Positions 44,620 through 53,800 of a stretch of 64,000 bases of DNA are shown piece by piece. This stretch comes from Prionace glauca. Taxonomy: Eukaryota; Chordata; Chondrichthyes; Carcharhiniformes; Carcharhinidae. A program made the translations under genes and the position numbers. The notes under the pieces are model-generated. The model was not told where the DNA came from. It searched no databases and saw only the letters and a program-made list of their open reading frames with translations. The stretch is taken from the NCBI GenBank assembly GCA_037974335.1, contig CM075756.1:8928638-8992637 (forward strand), written 5' to 3'. The number at the start of each line of letters is the position of its first letter. Within the stretch, counting starts at the first letter, position 1.

Positions 44620-45070
44620 TAGCGAGAGAGAGAGGGACAGAGAGAGAGAGAGTAATAAAGAGCGAGACCAAGCGAAGGAAGAAGATAATAAAAGAGAAAG
44701 GGACAAAGTCAGATGGCAAGGAAGCGTGAAAAAGACAGAAAGCAAGAGTCAGAGAAAATTAGAGAGCCAGAGGACAGAGGCTGAGAGAGAGAGAGAGAGA
44801 GAGAAAACAAGAGCGGGAAAGATAGATGATAGATAAATAAATCGATAAGAGGACAGGAAATTGAAAGAGGGGGAGAGAAAAAGAAACAGCAAGAGTGAGC
44901 GAGGTGGACAAAAAGGGTGAAAGAGGGAGAGGTAAGCAGATAGGAATAGGGTATGGAAAAAAATAGGGTTTGGAGAGAAAGACAAAATGTGAGGGTGAGA
45001 ACTGCCAAGAAATATGGAGAAGAAAGAACGAAAGAGTTAGAAGGGGTTCGGGGGAAGAGGGGGGAGAGGG
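44620..45070. repeat. GA-rich low-complexity tract
   Basis: Interrupted gaga/gaca repeats. Open frames on the minus strand are composition artefacts. The segment 43851-44619 shows no recognised gene. Confidence 0.7.
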
Positions 45071-45120
45071 GAGTCCGGAAAGATGACGGAAGAGTTACTG
45101 CAATAGATTGTGAAGAACCA

Positions 45121-45459
45121 GCATAGAACCCTACAGTGCAGAAACAGGCCCTTCGGCCCATCGAGTCTGCACCGAACACAATCCCACCCAGACCCTATCC
45201 CCATATCCCTACACATTTACCTGCTAATCCCTCTAACCTACACATCCCAGGACACTAAGGGGCAATTTTAGCATAGCCAATGAACCTCACCCGCACATCT
45301 TTGGACTGTGGGAGGAAACCGGAGCACCCGGAGAAAACCCACGCAGACACGAGGAGAATGTGCAAACTCCACACAGGCAGTGACCCGAGCCGGGAATCGA
45401 ACCCAGGACCCTGGAGCTGTGAAGCAGCAGTGCTAACCACTGTGCTACCGTGCCGCCCA
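45121..45459 (-). mobile_element. HE1-type SINE, full length, well preserved
   Basis: 'cccttcggcccatcgagtct' through 'ggaggaaaccggagcacccg' to 'actgtgctaccgtgccgccc'. It closely matches the copy at 35935-36272 and is probably among the younger insertions. Confidence 0.9.
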
Positions 45460-45939
45460 TAAAGACATAGGGAGAAAAGGGACAGAGGGCGAGGAAACAT
45501 AGAGAGTAGATGAACAGAAAAGAAAAAGTGACAATGGGTAGAATAGAAAGATGGGAAGAAGTAAGATTTAGGAAGAGAGAGAGGACGGAGGTTTATAGGC
45601 ACAGAGCACTGGTGGGCAAACGGTGTAGGATGTTAGAACTGGAGGTAGATCGAGAGAAACAGTGGAAATGAAAACCATCTCTGACAGAACGTTCTGAATT
45701 CCCTAAACAGGTTCTACCTACAACTTTCCAAAACTGCTTTAGAGATTGAATTGATGTATCAATTCACAGGTTTTAAGTCGGTCCGCCTTGTGTCCAACGA
45801 GGGGCATACACGCGGTGGGTCGTACTTGGGCTGCTCTTGGTTGTTCGAGATTGGCCTAGTGCTTCATGTCGTTAGTGTGTATCTAAACTGGACCAGATAC
45901 TGAGCAAGACGACAGCTCAGTGACTATCACTGATTGCTG

Positions 45940-46235
45940 TGCAGACACATGGAGTTGGGCCGGTGTCTGTGGGAGTTTGCGCATTCTCCCTGTGCTTGCG
46001 TGGGTTTTCTCGGGGTGCTCCGGTTTCCTCCCACACCCCAAATATGTGCTGTTGGGCTGATTGGCAGTAATAAATTGTCCCTAAATCTGTTTCCCATAAT
46101 GTGGATAGTCATAAAACATTAGACAAAGATCATGGGTGGAGAGGGGGGCTGGTGGTGTTGAGATGGCGGCGCGGGCTCGTTGGGCCGAAGGGCCTGTTTC
46201 CCGGGCTGTTTTTTGTTCTTTGTTCTTTGTTTTGT
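45940..46235 (+). mobile_element. SINE variant with CAAAGAA-type tail
   Basis: SINE body 'ttctcggggtgctccggttt', then 'cgcgggctcgttgggccgaa' and the tail 'ttttgttctttgttctttgt'. It is the same variant as 31937-32060 and 60863-61150. Confidence 0.65.
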
Positions 46236-47714
46236 TTATATCAGTATTGATCACTCAGTATGATAACAAATGTCCCTTCCAATATCTGCATGCAATGAAA
46301 TGTGGTTTGATTCCAATAAATCAGGACGGTTGGCGTTGTTAACAGTCTACAAAGACTGTACAAACTGGAACTCATGTCTGTGGAAAAGACAGAGCAGAGT
46401 GATAGTTTTATAGAGGTATAACAGTAAACATGCAAAGGAGATCGGAACAGTAGATGAAGAGAAACATGTTAGTTTCTTGGATTGGGTCAGAAAGAATTAA
46501 TCTACAAGGTAGTCAGTAGTTAGTCCAACGGGGAATTCAGTCACAAAGGGCTGAGAATGTGGATTTCAAATCGCAGGGAAACGCTTGAGACAAAAAAAAT
46601 TTAAGGAGCATCCCGATACAGTGGTAATGAAGAAAGAAATGGGAAGATTTGTTCTTGTGGCAAAATGAAAGGGATACGGAGAGACTAGGTCGAACAGACC
46701 CATTGGTGTGGAAGAGATGAGTCTTTTGCCTCTTTCTATGGCGCTACTTTTACACATTTCTATTAAGTTAGGTCTAGGCCAGAACAGGATTCTTTAAATC
46801 TTCTAAACAGATTCGAGGGGCTTCACATGTTGCCAGGTCTTATGTACAGGGGGTTGGTGTGGAGCTGTTTAACGCAGAGATACCTGCCTCTGTCCCTCTC
46901 TATGATACACCAGCCCCACAACCATATGGCTGACACTTAATTGCCCCATGAAATTACCAATTCAATTGTATTCAAGAACGTCGTTAATTAACACATTCTC
47001 AAAAGCACTTATGAATAGGAAAATATGCTGGTTTCCCTAATGTGTCCCACTACACCCCTCCGCCACATTAAATTAAAAAAACACCTTCCCACTTAGAGAT
47101 GTTAGTCCAATATTTGGTACCTATTCAGTTGCTTCAGATCTGTTACAGAAAAAAAAAACAACCTCTTCAAGCTGCTTAAGTTGTTAGATAAAATTGGCAG
47201 AAAGCCCTTCAGCCATGAGGACGTTTGCATTGAAAGTGATCTTTCAAACCCCTGGAATCGGTCGCATCATAACAGGAGAAGGCAAATTATTCCTCTAATG
47301 CAAATTATTCCTCTAGTATGGTGGTGGGGCTGGTGTATCATAGATCCCAGACTCTATAAAGATGATATGTTTCCCTACCCGAGTAGATTGGATTTTACAA
47401 GTATCCTGTAGCTTCAAGGTCAACATTGCTGACGATAGATTTTTGTTCCATATTTCCAGTAAATTCTCTTAATCTAAATTCTCCTGCTGCAATAATGTGA
47501 TTTCATCTGACATCTCTGAATTATTTACCCAGGCCACTATTATAAGACTGCTACTATCCGCCACAAGCAATTTCACTAAGAATGCTTTCTTTCGACTCCT
47601 AGTTTATACAACTTTATCCCCAGATTCGACACAGTGAACAAAGCACCCCATCTTTTATAAATGGTATCTCCACACGAACAATTATTCTCAGAGGCAAAAA
47701 ATAATTAAATAAGT
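46236..47714. other. No recognised gene
   Basis: About 1.5 kb without RSS, TCR exon or a repeat that I can name. It is AT-rich and open frames are short. Confidence 0.35.
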
Positions 47715-48456
47715 CTTGCGCAAGTGCGGCGACCAAAACTGCACACAGTACTCCAGCTGCGGCCTCACCAGTGTCCTGTACAGTTACAGCAAGACATCCC
47801 TGCTTTTATACTCTATCCCCCTCGCTATAAAGGCCTGCATCCCATTCGCCTTCTTGATCACCTGCTGCACCTGCAGACTGCGTTTTTGCGACTCATGCAC
47901 AAGGACCCCCAGGTCCCTCTGCACCGTAGCATGCTGCCGCTTTTTGCCCTTTAAATAGTAATCCTTCCCACTATTATTTCTGCCAAAGTGGATAACCTCA
48001 CATTTGCTAACATTGTACTCCATCTGCCAGGTCCTCGCCCACTCGCTCAGCCTATCCAGATCCCTCTGCAGACTTTCCACACCCTCTGCACAATTTGCTT
48101 TTCCACTCATCTTTGTGTCATCAGCAAATGTCATTACCCTACACTCAGCCCCCTCCTCCAGATCATCTATATAAATGGTAAATAGCTGAGGCCCCGGCAC
48201 CGATCCCTGCACTCTACTAGTCACCAACCGCCCATCAGTATAGAAACCATTGATACCAACTCTCTTCCTCCTATTAGACAACCAATCCTCTATCCACGCT
48301 AACACCTTACCCCCAACTCCATGCCCCTTAACCTTCTGAAGCAACCTTTTGTGCGGCACTTTATCAAATGCCTTTTGAAAATCGAGAAACACCACATCCA
48401 CCGGTTCCCCTCTGTCTACTGCCTTTGATGTCCACCTCCAGCAAACACGTATAAAC
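47715..48456 (-). mobile_element. CR1-like LINE, internal RT piece
   Basis: A minus-strand open stretch of 224 codons has 'VVFLDFQKAFDKVPHKRLL', 'FTIYIDDLEEG', the catalytic 'FADDTKM' and 'SLQRDLDRLSEWARTW'. A 'SRVQGSVPGP' phrase replaces the usual 'SGVPQGSVLGP', so the RT is damaged. Both ends are truncated. It is homologous to the LINE at 52622-53275. Confidence 0.85.
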
Positions 48457-50219
48457 AAGGTTAGCTACACATTGTTGTTTAGCAAAAGGTAAGCATGAGA
48501 GAAGATTGGAATAATTGGGAGAAGAAACTTTTTTGGCAGGAATATTTTATTTATTTCTTAAACAGTGAACAAGAAGAACAAATGTATAAAGAATTACAAG
48601 CGACCTGTCAATGTCAGACACACTGAGAGCCCTATAACAAATGTGGCCCCAGTCTCCGTATACAATCTATGAGGAGAATTCTAAAACTAACATTGACAGT
48701 TATGCATTATTAGATAAGAGCAAAATATGTTATGATGCACTCAGCATGATTTCAGTTACAATGTGCTTTTTCTACTTAATAATATACACAGCTTTATTGG
48801 ACTGGCACAAGAGTTTAAGTTTCATGGAGATGTTCGAGAAGCTGGAATTGTTCAGTCTGAGATCGACTGGATCTTTCACAAATGGTGGGCATTGCACGAG
48901 GGGCCAAATGGCCTCTTTTGTTAGGTTCGATAATTCTTTACAAAGATTGCAATAACACGGACTAACAAATGACCTAGAAAGAGGTTGAGAATTCTTCAAA
49001 GCTATTTAAATACAGGAAAATGTTTTAAAAAACCAATGTCAAGATTATTAAAGTAGTTACTTCAGCAGAAAAGCTAAAACAGGACATAGATTTCTCCATT
49101 AATTTCCGGCAGCAATGGCGCACCAATTTTTATATCAGTGTGGCCAGAGTTGATAGGATAAAAATCACCTCCAAGGTTTTCGCAATATTCATATCTTCTC
49201 TCTCTCTCCCGTGTGTTCCATTATTTGCCAATTCAAAGTGTGTGATGCTCAATCAAACCTTTTGCTGTATGACGTCTAGAAAACGATAAAGAAAAACAGT
49301 CGGCCTTACCACCATTTTAAATGAGAATCATACTACGGAGGAAGAGGCCATTCTGTCATCCCACTGGCATTTCAATCCCGCTTCCCACAAATATAAATCT
49401 AACGACATTTTAACAGTTAGTACTTAATGTGTTTCTACTTCCTTTCAGGCAGTGCTTCCCAGATCATAACAACTCGCTGCATGAAAATACTCCCTCATCT
49501 TCTCTTTTGGTTATTTGATCTATTATTCTATATCTGTGTCCTTTAGTTACTGATCCACATATTATTTGAACCACTTCTCCTTACATACACATGGATCTCA
49601 ACCATTTGCGACCCACTTTCTGCACTTCTAACATTACCTCTCTCAGAAACATGATAGCGTTCCCCTTCTCAATTTCCACCAGCCACCACATTCAAAGGAT
49701 TATTTTCACCCAACTCTAACAGGATGTCTCCACCAAACATATTTTCTTCTGCCTCCCCTGTAAGCATTCGTAAGGAGCTGTTCTCTCTTCGACATCCTGG
49801 CCCACTCATCTGTCATGCGCAACAACTCATCACTTTCCTACTGAATCTGCAAGCATGACCCGTTACTCGGTTGTTTGCCATTTCAAATCACCACCTTGAT
49901 CTCATGATCATTTTTTATCCTTGCAATGTTCCAGCGAATCCCAACACAAGCTGGAAAAATCGTCTTCTAATTAATCACTTCGCAGGCTTTTCGACTCAAC
50001 GTTGAATTTAATTTAATAACCTCAGGCCGCAATCTCTTTCCTCCATTTTGTATTTCCCCTAGAACCACCCTACATGCTGTCCTGATGTATTGCTTTCAGA
50101 CCGAATGGTCGCAATGGAAAGAACTGTATTCAATTGGTGCTTTCTTTTTACTTGGTGTCCTGGGTAATGGGGGTGAATATGAATGTTTTTAATTTGAATT
50201 CTGTAGAACATGGATCATG
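48457..50219. other. Non-coding, old repeat tails
   Basis: Contains a LINE-tail-like phrase at 48830-48960 ('gccaaatggcctcttttgtt') and a tail-type repeat at 49320-49560 ('ggaagaggccattctgtcat', 'cagtgcttcccagatcataa'). No exon is recognised. TRBC exon 4 and its 3' UTR may lie here but I cannot place them. Confidence 0.35.
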
Positions 50220-50305
50220 AATTAGATGCCATTACTAGATTAGATGCCATTAGCAGGCAGATGCCATTAGATGCCATTAGATTAGATGCCATTAGCAGGC
50301 AGCTA
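50220..50305. repeat. Short tandem repeat, AGATGCCATTAG units
   Basis: Five occurrences of 'agatgccatta' at irregular 12-25 bp spacing, including a larger repeated block with 'gcaggcag'. Confidence 0.7.
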
Positions 50306-50771
50306 CTTGCACATCGAACATATTCAACCCCAACTAGTCAGAATTGCCACTGCTTGGAGTTATTGAGTCGAATAGCATAGATGATTTAATGGCAGACGAT
50401 AGATAAATAGACATACATGGTAACAGAGGGTCACTGTGCTCAGGTTGGTTGTAGTGGGATGGATTATTGTGATGTTTAAATAGAGGTGGGCACCATTTAG
50501 ATTGAGATGGCGTCCATAAATCTCTTTGGACCGACTGGGTAATTTATGTGCTATCGTTTTTTCATGTATTTCCATGAATGCATAAGTGAGTTTCTCCATT
50601 AAGGTCATGTAAAATGCAACAGTTGAAATGAAAATAGAATTGATTCTTTTCTTCTGAAAATCTGTAGACTGTCATTACATGTTTGCAGAGCTCTCCAACG
50701 ATTGAATGATAACCATTCTTGTTCGTTTCAGTTTTAGAATGTATGTTTTACCATACTTAAGTTAATCTTAC

Positions 50772-50878
50772 CTTCGCCTTCCAAGCAAGAATTGAGATGA
50801 ATATTCCATACAAGATGCTTTTGCCGATCAAGATCAGGTACGTCAGCTTTCCTGTAAGCATGCTTTGATTTTTTGCCT
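50772..50878 (-). CDS. TRBC: TRBC exon 3, transmembrane segment
   Basis: A 107-bp exon lies between 'tttgcttcacag' and GTAAGA. It encodes AKNQSMLTGK, then LTYLILIGKSILYGIFISIL, then AWKAK. The lysine inside the membrane, in 'LIGKSILYG', is the charged residue used for CD3 assembly. The human exon 3 has the same length and also ends in phase 0. Read past the donor, a stop follows after four codons, giving a possible short unspliced tail. Confidence 0.92.
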
Positions 50879-53800
50879 CTGTGAAGCAAATATAAAGAAT
50901 AATTTTGGAACTTCTGTTCTCTTAGCAAATAGAACATATCATCATCTTTGAATCCCAGTGAATGAGTTGAATTGTAGAAATACAATATTATCCATTGAAG
51001 CGTGAAGTTGATCGAGGTTCATCTCCTTATATTAAGTCTATGCTAATATTATCTGTCCAATAATGAGCATTTCTAACTTATGTGCCACCCTTCCCCCAAA
51101 TACGAAGCAAGATTTTGATTGCTAACTAAAAGGTGTATGGATTGGGAGTTTGTGTAATCCATTACTCAGTAAGGAGCTTCCTCCCTTGGGGGCAATGTCA
51201 TTATGCCTACTCCAGGTCGCTGTAAGTAGTATTAGAAGAGCATCGTTTCATATGAGACTTTAGACAGACGACATGTCTGCCCCCTCAGGTGGATGTAAGT
51301 GATCCAGCAGCAGTGCTGTGTTTTCCACTGTGCGCTGGACCTCAACTATTCCTTAGCCAATGCCACTAGAAGATTATCTGGTCACATATTTCTTGCCGTC
51401 TGGGGAGGTTAGTACCCGCAAACTAGTTTCTGTCTTCATCACATTGCAGCTGTGATTAAACCTCCGATAGAATTCATTGGCCACAATGAATTTGAAGATC
51501 CTATGTCGCCCTAAAACACTTTATTTCTCTAAAGAGCATAATTCCACCTGGGTTTTTTGTGCCACATCTCTACGATGATCTCACAGAATGAGTTTTTTGA
51601 CATGCTACAGTGCCTTTAAGAAATGCCTTTCCATCATGTTCCTCTGCAATTCATTTAAGAGGGCCTGGGCTTTTGTTTTTGTTCCCAAGCTATCTGAGCC
51701 GATACTCTTTGATTATTGCTGTAATCATATAACAGGCTTTCAGTTTATTTTTAATTTGGCCTAATGCACTGTCCTGGAGTTTACAACTCCTTTGAATTGA
51801 TGGGGGAAGAGCGATTGACATCTCAGGTGGAGCAGTTTTGTTTTTCACAGGAAAACTTCTCTTTCAGTTTGGCTAGTTTGAAGCTGTTAGGACTGCATAC
51901 TGAAAGCAGTATTTCAGTGTCTCTCCCTTGTATTGGAAATTCTGCTCTTAGAGGCTAGCTAGCTAGTAGCTCGAGGCAAGGAGTGCCTGTATCTCTTGAA
52001 GTGTGCTCAAAGTATCAGGGTTGGAAGGCCTCAGCTTTTTCAACTCTCCCTCCAGATGAGTAAATCACACAGGGTTGGAAAGCTGCAAGATCCAACATCA
52101 CATGAGCATTCTTATTTTCTGTGCTAAACCTGGGATAGTTGTATGTTTGTAAGAAGGTTAATTTGGTTCGAACAGTACACTGGGCTTTTATGCAACATCA
52201 TGGTTGTTTTCTTTCATGGTTATAATTGGTAAAAGTTCTTGCTCATTTTCTACATGTTAATTATATTCTTAAATAAAATTTGTTTGTTGAAAGCTCCTTA
52301 GAAGATCATTTGAAGCATACATGGAGCGAAATATTTTATGTCTTCCCATGCCAAAATTCGAAGTGCGCAACCTATGATCCGGGCCGACTTCATAAAACAC
52401 CGTGGAATTTCTGACCTAGATTGTAACAGCTTTAAGATAGATGCAACTCCAGTCCCTCCACTCACTGCCAAGCCTTTCTTTTTCCTCATCACAAGGAAAC
52501 ATATATTTCACTGAGTTGAGTCCAGGAGATCTCTATTGGAAAGCCCAATTGCATTTCTTTCTTTACAAGAGTTTTATCATGAATGTAATGCTAAAGGGCA
52601 TTGGATAGAGTCTCAAACAATAGAACATAAGAACATAAGAACATAAGAAATAGGAGCAGGAGTAGGCCATCTGGCCCTTCGAGCCTGCCCCGCCATTCAA
52701 TAAGATCATGGCTGATCTGTCGTGACTCAGCTCCACCTTCCCGCCCTCTCCCCATAACCCTTAATCCCTTCTCTTATCAAAAACCCATCAACCCGTTTCT
52801 TAAAAATATTTAGCGAGGCAGCCTCCACCACTTCAACGGGCAGAGAATTCCAGAGATTCACCACCCTTTGAGTGAAGAAGTTCCTCCTCAACTCTGTTCT
52901 AAACCGCCCCCCCTTTATCTTGAGGCTGTGCCCCCTAGTCCTACTGTCTTTTTTGAGCGGGAAGAGTCTCTCCACCTCTATCCTATCCATCCCATTCATC
53001 ATCTTATACGTCTCAATGAGATCTCCCCTCATTCTTCTAAACTCTAACGAGTACAAGCCTAGTTTATTCAGCCTCTCCTCATAGCTCAATCCTCTCAACT
53101 CCGGCATCAGCCGAGTAAACCTCCTCTGCACTCCCTCCAGGGCCAAAATATCCTTGCACAGGTGCGGCGCCCAAAACTGCACACAGTACTCCAGCTGCGG
53201 CCTCACCAATGCCCTATACAGCTGCAGCAAGACCTCCCTACTTTTATATTCAATCCCCCTCGCTATGAAGGCCTAGACTTGAGAAAATAAAAACAGCAGG
53301 AACGTGGATACCAAATGGACTGAATAAAAGTAAAGCGATATTAATGGTCAATGGATATTCTTTTGGAGGGGGGTGGAACTGGACGAAGCTTTGTACTTGT
53401 TCTCCCCAGTGTTCATATTGGGACCTTTGCTTTTCCTGATCAATAACAATGGTCTAGATCTTGCTGTGCTGGAGACACTTTCAAAGTTTGTGGATGAACC
53501 AAAATTGGAAAGTATTTTAAAATATGAAGACAACAATGCATAGAACTTGAAAATTATGAAGGCAAGTTGCTGGGGTATCCAGTTATGTGGCGGATGAGGT
53601 TCAACGTGGAGCTGTGTGAGGTAATGAGCTTTAGGTCGAAGAACATGAAGAGACGATATAAGATAGGTGGTAAAATTCTTAACTGAGGAGCATGCGCATT
53701 GATCATTGAAGACGGCAGGACAGGTGGAGGGAGAAGCTAATGAAGCATGCAGTATTGGATACAGAGTATAAAAGCAAGGGGGTTATGCCAACTTACACTG

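Noticed and set aside
45255-45602. Frame with 'HGSTVVSTAASQLQGPGFDSR', also seen at several other loci
   Set aside because: It is the repeated conceptual translation of HE1-type SINE copies, not a gene family (the quoted string is shared by several SINE frames).
47784-48458. 224-codon frame as a host gene
   Set aside because: The residues are reverse transcriptase of a CR1-like LINE, truncated at both ends.
50734-50985. 83-residue minus-strand open frame over TRBC exon 3
   Set aside because: It is in another frame from the membrane exon, whose splice sites, phase and GKSILYG motif are clear.
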